17,776 nt of DNA from Cymbomonas tetramitiformis (lineage: Eukaryota; Chlorophyta; Pyramimonadophyceae; Pyramimonadales; Pyramimonadaceae), in assembly GCA_001247695.2 (NCBI GenBank), contig LGRX02030221.1, positions 1 through 17,776 on the forward strand, written 5' to 3'. The notes below the pieces were generated by a model that was not told the origin of the DNA, searched no databases, and saw only the letters and a program-made list of their open reading frames with translations. Positions 1-8,835 of this stretch are shown here, in pieces (within the stretch, counting starts at the first letter, position 1; each line of letters starts with the position of its first letter). The position numbers were made by a program, and so were the translations under genes.

Positions 1-491
1 TTGCCAGAAAGGAGTTGTAATCGACGCTTTCCACGCCTGGTTTACATAGCTCGCTTGATAGAATTCTTTGCTTTTATTTTCGTCTGCTGCTCTAGTTTTC
101 AAACTTTGAAAAGCCAACAGCCGATTTGTGTGCTTTGGAAGGCTCAAGGCTTCCTCAAAGTTTGCGCTGTCTAATTCGATCACAGTAAGCTTTCTGTTTC
201 TGTACGCGACGAAATACAGAATTGGAGTCTCGTTCTCAATGATACTGTACTGTACGCTACGCGTTTCTCAGGAACGAGGCTACCCCCGGTTACAGTCGAA
301 GAGGTAAATTTAGGAAAACTAAAAATTATTTCTTCATTTTGCTCGGAAGGGTCCTCAGAGTGAATCAGTAATTGCAGACTGTCCGAAGGATCGTCGGCTT
401 CAAGGGTTCTAACAATGCTCCACTTGTTACCAAGATAGAGCTGGAAAATATGTTGAGCCCTCAGTGCTTGAAATGTTTCGAGTGTCGCCAT
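1..491 (-). CDS. 5' part of an unrecognised protein gene, open at the left edge
   Basis: I do not recognise the family. Reading starts at the ATG at 491-489 (MATLETFQALRAQ); an in-frame ATG at 587 would add 32 residues. About 75 well-formed codons follow, including the acidic stretch EDPSEQNEEIIFSFPKF. Near 240-300 the coding signal moves to another frame, which runs without a stop to base 1 (contains ENETPILYFVAYRNRKL, later YVNQAWKASITTPFWQ). The switch could be a very short intron (GT at about 295 to AG at about 252, some 44 nt, phase 0 on both sides) or a one-base frameshift near 255-270. Seen: two abutting open frames with protein-like, non-repetitive composition. Inferred: one gene. It is transcribed divergently from the DUF7869-type gene. 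No membrane segment or known motif was seen. Confidence 0.5.
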
Positions 492-591
492 TACGAAATG
501 AGAGAAATTGGCTGTCAACTGTGAAAGGGGTGTGTGTGAAATAACTTTGAAAAAGTGATGTAACTTTAGCACAATAATAAAAGTCATTTCT

Positions 592-760
592 GGCGGCTAA
601 AAATGACATGTCGAATATCGATGTCAATTTTAATCAAAAATGACATGCGCTGTCGCTTTTTGATTCGGTCTGTTCAGATCAAGGATATGATTTTAAGATA
701 TCCTGGTGTCATTTGCGCTAAAATCGAGGATCGATCGATTCAGTAAGATAGAAATTCTTG
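592..760. promoter_or_regulatory. AT-rich intergenic stretch between divergent genes, probable shared promoter
   Basis: This gap separates two divergently reading genes. It is AT-rich and contains AAAAATGACATG twice (about 599-610 and 638-649), with an inverted relative, GATGTCAATTTT, between them at about 620-631. Such paired, partly inverted motifs could bind a dimeric regulator, but no TATA box or known site can be named. The regulatory role is inferred from position only. Confidence 0.25.
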
Positions 761-815
761 GTTGACTCGCAAGTCTATATCATTTTTAGAACGTAAAAAA
801 CGGCTTCATAAGCTA

Positions 816-3800
816 ATGACGGCTAATTTTGACGAAAATATGTTTTCTATTCCTTTCGATGAAGGTTGCGAGATTATCTGCAAACCGTGCCCGGGAATAG
901 TTATTGAAGATTCCATGGAAATAGGGGCTGACTTTTTCAATCATGAGCCAATTCCAAGCACAGCCCCAAGCGCGAATATGCAATTGGTTCTTTGGAACGC
1001 GCCTTTGACGTGTAGATCGGAAGTTAGCTCTAATTCTTCACGCGTTTCCGGGTCACGCGCTTTGCGCGAAATTGACTTACAAGAGATAAAAGCAGACTTG
1101 ATACAGAATTTTCAGAGACAAGTTTGGACTTGAGGAATGAAGACCCTCTTGTTTGTTTAAATGGTGAAGTAAACAAGCAGATTGTCGTGCGCAAACCGTA
1201 CGAATCCGACATACGCAAGAAACAATATACGGGCGTAATTAGTATTAAGCAGCGACGTTTGCAGGCTGCCAGTATATCAATGGCAGAAACAATTAAGTGC
1301 AATTGCAAGTCGCACTGCTGTCTATCTTTCTCATCCGCAGATATTCAGTCTTTTCGCGAAAATATTTTCTGTATGTCGCAAAAAGATAGAAAGGAATACT
1401 TCATCAAAGACTTGCTAAAAAACAGCTTTCGATCTGAGGACAAGTTCGACTTCAAATACTTTTTGGGCAAGAAGCAGGTATGTTTTTTTTTAAACTCGTT
1501 CATTAGCTAATGAACGGCCTCTGGCCAAAGCGCGACTCACAATTAGACACTTTGGCTACGGGAACCGTTCATTAGCTAATGAATGGCCTCTGGCCAAAGC
1601 GCGACTCACAATTAGACACTTAGGCTGCGGGAACCGTTCATTAGCTAATGAACGGCCTCTGGCCAAAGCGCGACTCACAATTAGACACTTTGGCTACGGG
1701 AACCGTTCATTAGCTAATGAACGGCCTCTGGCCAAAGCGCGACTCACAATTAGACACTTTGGCTACGGGAACCGTTCATTAGCTAATGAACGGCCTCTCG
1801 CCAAAGCGCGACTCACAATTAGACACTTTGGCTACGGGAACCGTTCATTAGCTAATGAACGGCCTCTGGCCAAAGCGCGACTCACAATTAGACGAACCGT
1901 TCATTAGCTAATGAACGGCCTCTGGCCAAAGCGCGACTCACACATTAGACACTTTGGCTACGGGAACCGTTCATTAGCTAATGAACGGCCTCTGGCCAAA
2001 GCGCGACTCACAATTAGACACTTTGGCTACGGGAACCGTTCATTAGCTAATGAACGGCCTCTGGCCAAAGCGCGACTCACAATTAGACACTTTGGCTACG
2101 GGAACCGTTCATTAGCTAATGAACGGACTCTGGCCAAAGCGAAATTTTTCTTGGACCTTGTGATAGATTGTGTAATGTCATCACAGGAATGTGGAATATT
2201 GTATCATAAATTTCTAAATAAATTTCTTAAAGTACATTCGCGACGCGTTGGTCGAGTTGGTACGGCGCTAGGCTATGAACCTCGCACTCGTGGGTTCGAT
2301 TCCCACTGAGGGTCTAGGTTGCGCAGATTTAAGGCGTGGTTTGGAGAGTGCTGACGAGCATGCGACGGCCGTCCCGCCTGCAGACGTGCAGTGTTGGGGG
2401 TGTCTCCCAAGCGTCTTAAATTGGCATGACCTACCAAAACCCTTATGCATTTTCTAGATAATGTGTTATTAATTTTTGAGTGACGGTTTTTTTTTGTAAC
2501 AGGTGTGCTTTAAGTTCTACTATATGGCTTACGGCATCAGCTACGGGTATCTTCACGACTGTCGGACACGCGTGCTCGAGGGCCGACACACGTTTGTTCA
2601 TGGATTGACGTACGAGGAGGACAACCGCAAGATTTCTCTGAAACGCGAGTCGGTCGTCGCCTGGCTCAAGAAATACGCCGACGAATACGGACAACACCAA
2701 CCTGACAAAGAACCGATTCATCTTTCGGATGGATTGACCATCGAAGAGCTGTGGGACGAGTACAACGAGGGCTTGCAAGAGAATGAGGAGAGGAAAAATG
2801 CTCTCTCAGTTACTTCTACAAAATATTTGACGAAGATTGCAGGAAGTGGCTCAAGATTCCATCGACGAACCGATTTTCTCAGTGCGATGTTTGCGCGTCC
2901 TTCAAGTTATTGAAGGAAGGCTTAACCAAATCTCAAAAAGGTGAATATTCATGAATAGCTTTGTGATGTGTTTATATGCTTATGTAATTTGTTCACTGAC
3001 CCAAATTTGTGTATCTTGCACAGCGCAATACAACGGGCCTCTCAACAAACATCATGCAATCGCACGAGCGGAGCGCCAGAAGTTCTACAAACATGGTCGT
3101 AAAGCGAATATGACCAAGAGCATTACCATGAACAAAACTTGGCATAAGTATGCCTCGGTGATCATCGATGGCATGACGCAGTGGACCACCCGACTGCCAC
3201 ACTTTCGACGTATCCCTAAACATCTGGACTCTAAGGACTTCCTTGACGTGCACAACATGGGGAGCATGATCGAGAACGTGGGCCGCTTTATGGATTTCAA
3301 CTACGCCAACTTCAAGGACGATGCGAACTTCCTTGTCAACGTTTTGCACCGGGATATCCTCCGCATTCAAGAGCATCGACGCAACGGGGACGGGGAAAAT
3401 TCATACCCGATGCCGGAAGTATTGTATGTACAGCTTGACAATGTGAGCACCAACAAGAGCAAGTTGATGTTGGCATACGCAGCTTGGCTGGTGCACACGG
3501 ACGTCTTTCGCAAGGTGAAACTCAACTTTCTGTTGGTGGGACATACGCACGAGAACATTGACCAGATGTTTTCACGCTTCTCCGTGCGTCTACGACGCAA
3601 GCAAGCTTGGACGCTCGACGAGATGATAGAGGTCGCACAAGAATGCTTTACGGATGGTGTAACGTGCGAGCACACCGAGAAGATCTTCGACTTCAGCTCT
3701 TGGTTTGATGGTCACGTCTTCGATTGCCACAATATTTTGGCACAGCAGGCTTTCAAGTTCAAGAAGAACGAGCACGGCGAAGTGGGCATGCAGTACAAAC

Positions 3801-4804
3801 AGTATTCCATTTCACCCAAATGGTTACCCGAGACTCCATTGCCAAAGCTTGTTTCTACACCCCCTGTCACGGGGCCTGGATACATCAAGCCGATTCCTTT
3901 TACCGAAGAAGGCATCGAAAAGCTTGAGCATACCTTACAGGCGTTGAAGGACATTTTGGGCACAAAGCTCACGGAGGTGCACGAAAAGTTTTGGCGCGAG
4001 GATGTCATCGAGAAACAGCGCCACCTAACTGCTGGTGGAGAATGTCAAGCGCCCGCGATACCCTTCCAGCATCCCGAGAAAATCGCCATCGAGCGCAATG
4101 CCACCTTGGTTCGACTGATAGAGGCGCCCGCGTTGGCGATAGAAGCTGCCGGGGCTGCCGCCGTCCCCGCTATACCGGTGCGCATCCAACGCCGAATTGA
4201 TCGAGCGCCGATAGAAGTGTACAACGGTAAACGGAAACACCAAGGTCGAGCCCAAAAGCGAGCAGAGCAGTACGTGGACAACGCCCAGTGGGAGGTCACC
4301 TACGGCCAGATGACAGTCGGCAGCTTTGCAGTGGCTCTCGCGGTGGAATCTGAAAACGACAAGTTCGCTTTCCGCGTACAACTGAAGCGAAGCGAATGGT
4401 CGGATCCGTTGTACTTGGTGAAGGTGGAGGCGCGCTATCCGTCAACTCAACAGCTGCTATATCGCTATTTCCAACCCAAAAAGCACACCGACACCAAGAA
4501 GAAGCACCTCGGCAAGCAGCTTGCGAGTCACCCAGGAGCTTTCGCAGCGCCACCGGGGCACCGACCGTCTACCGAGACTTTCGATAAGAATGAAATAGTG
4601 CTGGCATGGAATGTGGATGCGAATGACCCCGAACGGAGTATACCGAACGAGCAATACGCGCAGATAGTCGTCGCTTTGCTTGCACAACAATCCAAACGCA
4701 CGCGCAAGGACCTAGGTGACTTGAATGAATCGGATGATTCCGATGAAGACGAAGCTTTTGATAATTGCGTAGCGGTAGCGGTAGCACCTGAAGTGGACGC
4801 GTAA
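816..4804 (+). CDS. DUF7869-family, transposase-like protein (multi-exon, frame-broken)
   Basis: Likely a domesticated or element-borne transposase relative. Exon pieces: about 816-1133 and 1076-1477 in two frames (short intron or frameshift between); intron 1478-2502 (GTATGT...TAACAG, phase 0); exon 2503-2940; intron 2941-3023 (GTGAAT...GCACAG, phase 1); exon 3024-4804, TAA stop. Exon 1 has a Cys cluster, KCNCKSHCC, before FLGKKQ, which joins directly to VCFKFYYMAYGIS. Exon 2 changes frame at the A5 tract 2794-2798, then reads KIPSTNRFSQCDVC. Exon 3 has IIDGM (Asp at 3167), QLDN (Asp at 3437) and VGHTHENID (3539-3562), the conserved core I associate with DUF7869 proteins. These acidic residues could form an RNase H-like DDE/D site (inference). 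About 350 further residues follow, ending in an acidic tail (ESDDSDEDEA). No terminal inverted repeats were found around the gene. The ATG at 816 is the first in frame; an upstream exon is possible. Confidence 0.72.
1499..2141. repeat. 69-bp intronic minisatellite, nine full units plus a partial, with a 22-bp palindrome in each
   Basis: Units begin at 1499, 1568, 1637, 1706, 1775, 1844, 1900, 1970, 2039 and 2108. Period is 69 bp except one 56-bp unit (13-bp deletion, 1844-1899) and one 70-bp unit; the last is truncated at about 2141. Most units differ by one or two bases, so the array is recent or homogenised. Each internal junction carries a perfect 22-bp palindrome with core TTCATTAGCTAATGAA. 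Because 69 is divisible by three, one frame stays open through the array, but this is not evidence of coding. The array begins only 21 bp inside the intron of the DUF7869-type gene. Confidence 0.95.
2222..2450 (+). mobile_element. tRNA-derived SINE-like insertion within the intron
   Basis: A tRNA-like head lies at about 2242-2310. It has an A-box-like TGGTCGAGTTGGTA (about 2249-2262) and a consensus B box GGTTCGATTCC (2293-2303). The B box sits in a perfect T arm (GTGGG, 7-nt loop, CCCAC). No matching acceptor stem is visible, so this is not an intact tRNA gene. About 140 bp of unrelated tail follows. Imperfect flanking duplications TTTCTAAATAA (2211-2221) and TTTCTAGATAA (2451-2461), 10 of 11 matching, suggest target-site duplications. 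Family assignment is not possible from a single copy. Confidence 0.5.
2794..2798 (+). other. A5 tract at a frame change inside a DUF7869-type exon
   Basis: Upstream of this run exon 2 codes in the frame of EELWDEYNEGLQENEERK. Downstream, conserved family sequence (SYFYKIFDEDCRKWLK) lies in the frame offset by one base. One extra A in the run would join the two smoothly. This is either a real single-base deletion that breaks the gene or a homopolymer assembly error. Confidence 0.6.
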
Positions 4805-5047
4805 AGCAAGACGAAAAAAAAACATGTAAATAATATGTGTATAACGTGTATATAGATTCTGAGTCAAAAGTTCTGTGTGTTTTCACTCCTCCTAGATTTC
4901 GAAAAAGTGCATTTGACCTCAATTTTGTACCATAAAAACCATTAAATCTAATGCACAACCTGCACTTGCATGTTCTTGACTGTTAAAATGCGGCTTTTTA
5001 AGCCTATCATGAGGTAAATAAGGCAATATCATTTTCACATGAGAATA

Positions 5048-6313
5048 TCATTTTCGTCGAATAGTGTGTTGACACCTCCTGCCCATCTGGGTCATCCGGT
5101 GTCTCCGGGCCCCAACCCACCAGGTGCTCCTCTCCTTGGCGAGCATCGTCTGCTGGTGCCATGCCATGAAGACAGCTCCAGCTTGACGTCTGCCTCTGCG
5201 CCACAGACCCTGTGTCTGGACGACATGCTGGCGCCATGCCGCGAAAGCGGACTCGACTCGGCGCCGACTGCCTCTGTCAAACAGGCCCTGAAGTTGGGCG
5301 ATCTGCTGGGTGACGTCATTCCACGCTTGGAATGCCAGGCGCTGGAGCTCGCGCTGATGCGCTGACTGGTCCGTTCCTGGCCTTCCATGCGACCCACGCA
5401 AGCCGCGCGGTTGCGCGCTGACGAGGTGGCAGGGAGACTCTCGCACGTCGTTGCGCTGAATTCAGCGCCCAGGTGCTCCATTGACGGAGGGCCAATGCGA
5501 GCATGGATTGACGTCGCTCTCCTCGCCAAGCCGGATTGGGCCGGATGCGAGACTCGTGCCCCCGTGACTGGACGACGTCCAGCCGCTCTGGGCGCCGGAC
5601 ATCATCAGACTCCCCTTCTGCAGGGGGGCTCCAGTCACTGGCTCGGTAAATCTCAAAGCGCCCTGGGGCGCTGATGAGATTTCCTTGCTCGCCCCCCACG
5701 AGGGGAGAGAGGGAGGACGCTGCCGGTCCCGACGTCGGTTCCTGACGGACGAACCTACTGCTCGCACTCCTGCTGGACGCAGGGAGTGGGGAGAAGGGAG
5801 CTGCCGAGGGGTTCAACCCCTTAGCAGAGCGGTCCGAGTCCGACCCGGAGCTGGCGCCTGCCGCCGGCGCCGGAGCTTCGGGCGACGCACGCTTCCGGCG
5901 CGCCGGCTGCCGTAGCGCCGAGCTCAATGCGAGCTCGGACACTGGCTCAGCCCCACTGACTCTCGCTGGTGAAGGGGTTTTCGGTGGTGAGGCCCTGGGG
6001 GGCCCACCAGACAACCCTGGAGGGGCTCTCAGGGGCGTGCGCGCCGGTGTAACCTCGAGGGCTTCACCGCCGTATTGGCGTGCAAGCGCACGCCGCACTC
6101 CCCCCCCCTCTCACGGGAGCGCCAATCCCGGCTGTCCGACCTGCCGGCCGCGCCCCAGAACTCCGAAGAGCTAGCCTGGGCCGACTGACAGGCCCGCAGC
6201 GCGAGATCCCGACCGACCGGACCCCACGGTTGAGCCGGGGGCGGCGCCGGCCCGACCCCCCCACGACGGCCCGACCGACCGAGGCATTCCTCTTCATCCG
6301 AGTACATTGGCAT
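5048..6313 (-). CDS. Ser/Pro-rich protein with Sfi1-like tryptophan repeats, two frame changes
   Basis: Coding starts at the ATG at 6313-6311 (MPMYSDEEECLGRS). It moves frame at a run of nine G (minus strand, 6100-6108), continues about 235 residues, and returns to the first frame near 5385-5400, ending in TGA at 5050-5048. The middle is low-complexity, rich in Ser, Pro, Ala and Arg. The C-terminal third has a recurring aromatic motif spaced about 31-34 residues: ALRQWSTW, LAWVAWKAR, LAFQAWNDV, AFAAWRQHV and VFMAWHQQT, between basic helices. That spacing and the A-F-x-x-W pattern resemble Sfi1 centrin-binding repeats, so a centrosome or basal-body role is possible but unproven. Since the two shifts cancel, indel errors, two small introns or a decaying gene all remain open. 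GC content is far higher than in the flanks. Confidence 0.45.
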
Positions 6314-7425
6314 TGTATGCGTGCTATGCGTGAGATCTAATTAGCTAAAGCCGAAAGTGCCACACGACACACGTGGCGACTAGCACCCGCCGATCCAGAA
6401 ATTCACCACTTGCGCCCGAGCACAAGCAGCTACACCGGCCGAGGCGCGGAGATTTCCGGAAAAGAGGATTCTAGAAAACTAAAGTCCCATGGGGAACATC
6501 ACACGTCGCACGCTCGTGAATCAACCAATCGAAAAACGCTTGGCGTGGCAACCAGTACCCGCTTCCAGGAATTCGCTACTTGTGCGCGAGCACAAGCAGA
6601 CACACCGGCCGAAGCGCGGAGATTCCCGAATAGGGGGGACTAGAGGGCCAAATTAAAGGTAGGCGAAATCTCGAACCAACTCCGAATTTCAGCAAAAGCC
6701 ACGCAAAATTCAAAAATTTGCGCAGCGCTTCCGCCGCGAAGGGTCGGATTTGCCGAAAAACTGAGACGATCCCGATTTCCCGAGACCTGCGAGTCCGAAA
6801 CACGGCTATGCGTGCTATGCGTGCTAGGACCAAGGCAACGCGCGCACCTCAAAAGTTTGTCGTTGGGCTAGATTCCTCCACACCAACGCGGCTCCAAGCG
6901 ACCTGGAACCCTCAAACCCACACACCGCCGCGCAACAAGAACGAAAGCACAGACATTCTCGATTTCGTAGTGTCGCACTTCGCTAGCTAGTCGCGCAAGG
7001 CAGGGCGAGTATGATCAGAATTCGCGCTAAAAAGACAGGGAAGCAACGTGAAAACACGAACTAATTACCATTTTGTAGGAGTCTACACTCTTGCTTCTTC
7101 TCTTCTTTACGGTTTCGGACTTATATTATCTACACTTATTAAACGACCGCACGAGGTATGATTTCGGTTGGTCTACTATCGGACTTCGGTTTCGTAAATC
7201 CTTCTAGTAATGCTTTTGCTTTCAGTGCATGCTTTCAATACACAATATACAGCAGTTACGGCTCTTTACTTTTATGTTACACTTTTTCAGTTCAGTTCTC
7301 ATCTCCGAAACTGGTTACACTTAGAGTTCTTATGCAAGGCTCATGAACTCTTTCCATAACTCTACTGTACTGAGTACTCCGTACAACAGGCTAGGCACCT
7401 CACATCAACATCATTCTGATCGGTC
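6314..7425. other. Gene-free stretch, no coding region recognised
   Basis: No open frame here has convincing composition or family motifs. The stretch holds the duplicated segments at 6373-6637. It also has two copies of ATGCGTGCTATGCGTG (about 6317-6332 and 6808-6823), then AT-richer unique DNA from about 7020. It may include the upstream region of the minus-strand gene starting at 6313. Confidence 0.5.
6373..6637. repeat. Diverged direct duplication of about 95 bp, offset about 170 bp
   Basis: Copy 1 (about 6373-6467) and copy 2 (about 6545-6637) share the same order of blocks: GTGGC, then ACCCGC, then ATTC..CACTTG or GCTACTTG, then GCGAGCACAAGCAG or CCGAGCACAAGCAG, then ACACCGGCCGA, then GCGCGGAGATT. 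Small indels and scattered substitutions separate them, so the duplication is not recent. About 75 bp of unrelated sequence lies between. No function is apparent. Confidence 0.75.
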
Positions 7426-7430
7426 CTACT

Positions 7431-7448
7431 GTACTCCGTACGGAGTAC
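7431..7448. repeat. 18-bp perfect palindrome GTACTCCGTACGGAGTAC
   Basis: The sequence equals its own reverse complement. A related but broken version (GTACTGAGTACTCCGTAC) lies about 65 bp upstream. It could be a cruciform or dimer-binding site; nothing else supports a function. Confidence 0.6.
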
Positions 7449-7604
7449 TCTTGCGTTTTATACTTAGCCGTTTTTCTTGCTCTTGTGCTTGCCTCCTAGC
7501 ACACACACCAGGCATGTTAGCAACAACGGAAGGCCCTCCCAGAGGTAATGCTACGGACGCCACCGCCGCGCAAGCGATGTCCTCATCAACGCGAGCCTAG
7601 ACGA

Positions 7605-7633
7605 CATCATCATCATCATCATCATCATCATCA
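7605..7633. repeat. CAT trinucleotide microsatellite
   Basis: About nine to ten CAT units in a row. On the minus strand they encode an Asp run inside the broken Gln-rich gene; on the plus strand they can read as Ser or His runs. Length polymorphism is expected. Confidence 0.9.
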
Positions 7634-8331
7634 GTTGTTGTTGCTAACGTGTCGTACGACAATGAGCATGCGGAATGCTGCATTCCTCCCCCCCCCGCAA
7701 GGTGGACGACGACCGGCAACCTCGCAGCCGACTGTCGCTTGGCAAGAGCAGCGTCAGCATCGGCAGCAACCTCAGCATCGCAAATCCATAAGTCATCCTC
7801 CTCCTCTGGGTCCGGCGACTCCTCAACCGCATCCACCGCAGCCTAGAAGGCATCGTCATCCATAGCCAATAACTCGGATGGAGTTACGGATAATAGTGTC
7901 ACCCCTCTAGGTGACGCCGCGATATCCGGAGCAGAACTACGTGCTGCTGCTGGATCATCGGGCGAAGACACACACTGAGCCGTCGAAATCTCAGAGCTAC
8001 TATCACTTATCGGCAGCGCCAGCTGCTGTCGTAACCGTTGGTGACGTCAATCGGCGATCCGTTGCTGGCGCCGATGCTTGGCGATCAAACACCGCGTGTA
8101 CGCAACCAACTCCACCGTTCGCTGCTGGTCGTATGCACCAGTGTTCAAGGTCTGTGGATGCAACATACACGGCTGCATAGGTGACACCGGTAACGACACA
8201 CCGGAATGCACACCCGTACCAGTGAACAAGCCGGTATTCGGACAATACGGCGACAACCCTTGATGCAGCGATGCGACCATCCGTGGTTGTTGATGATACG
8301 CGTGCCTGGGTTGTGATAAACCCCTACCCCC

Positions 8332-8388
8332 CCTAGGTTTAAACCTGGGTTTAAACCTAAAATGACCCCCTCGGGTTTAAACCGGTTT
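8332..8388. repeat. GGTTTAAACC module, copy 1
   Basis: Three copies of the palindrome GGTTTAAACC, the last two separated by TAAAATGACCCCCTCG. The same module, in the same orientation, recurs at 8769-8835. Both lie inside the inserted element as subterminal direct repeats, a typical place for transposase-binding sites (inference). Confidence 0.8.
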
Positions 8389-8391
8389 GTG

Positions 8392-8451
8392 GTTTCACAC
8401 TGTTAAGCCTAGTTTCACAATGTTAAGTCTAGTTTCACACTGTTAAGCATA
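8392..8451. repeat. Three tandem 20-bp units
   Basis: Units GTTTCACACTGTTAAGCCTA (8392), GTTTCACAATGTTAAGTCTA (8412) and GTTTCACACTGTTAAGCATA (8432) abut exactly. A partial relative (TTTCATTGTTAAGCATA) follows at about 8472. They lie next to module copy 1 inside the insertion. Confidence 0.9.
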
Positions 8452-8768
8452 TCAAAGGGTACATGTTGTCTTTTCATTGTTAAGCATACAACAGGGGTAG
8501 ACGCCATATTGAAATTCAGTCTGCTCTCTGGCAGCCGTGCGAGTAGCCGTTTGGTAATCGTACGGCGTGCTCTCTATCTCGTGTCTCGTCTCCTATTCCA
8601 TACAACGATACAAGTGACAACAAATTCTGTGCACGCGATCAAACGATTGTACCAACGGAGTGTAAGCCGTAGGATTTATTTATCGGCCAGGTAGCATCGT
8701 CGCGTCGCTAGGTCACGTATGGCGCGTACACGCCGTATATGGCAACGGCTGCAATGGGGGGGAATTCC

Positions 8769-8835
8769 GGGGGTTTAAACCTGAGTTTAAACCTGGGTTT
8801 AAACCTGAAATGACCCCCTCGGGTTTAAACCGGTT
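8769..8835. repeat. GGTTTAAACC module, copy 2
   Basis: This has one more TTTAAA block than copy 1, otherwise the same order and orientation, including TGACCCCCTCG and a final GGTTTAAACCGGTT. The two copies differ at few positions and lie about 435 bp apart. Confidence 0.8.

Noticed and set aside
1911..2309. Open frame across the 69-bp array, reading a 23-residue repeat protein
   Set aside because: The unit length is a multiple of three, so an open frame follows automatically; it lies in an intron with good splice sites on both sides.
2242..2310. Functional tRNA gene
   Set aside because: The T arm and B box are good, but no 5' strand pairs with the expected 3' acceptor strand, and the D region is poor. 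A SINE head fits better.
4025..4381. Antisense open frames within the DUF7869-type last exon
   Set aside because: They overlap the long sense exon fully and have no family resemblance.
7649..7990. Plus-strand Ser-rich protein interrupted by TAG codons, hinting at TAG reassignment
   Set aside because: CTAG is self-complementary, so both strands show the TAGs. The minus-strand reading is better because it continues in frame across the insertion. The recognised genes here end in TAA or TGA, which gives no evidence of reassignment.
8332..8835. Small LTR-type element, because the GGTTTAAACC modules are direct repeats
   Set aside because: The modules are only about 60 bp, lack TG...CA ends, primer-binding or polypurine tracts, and sit inside a wider inverted-repeat frame.
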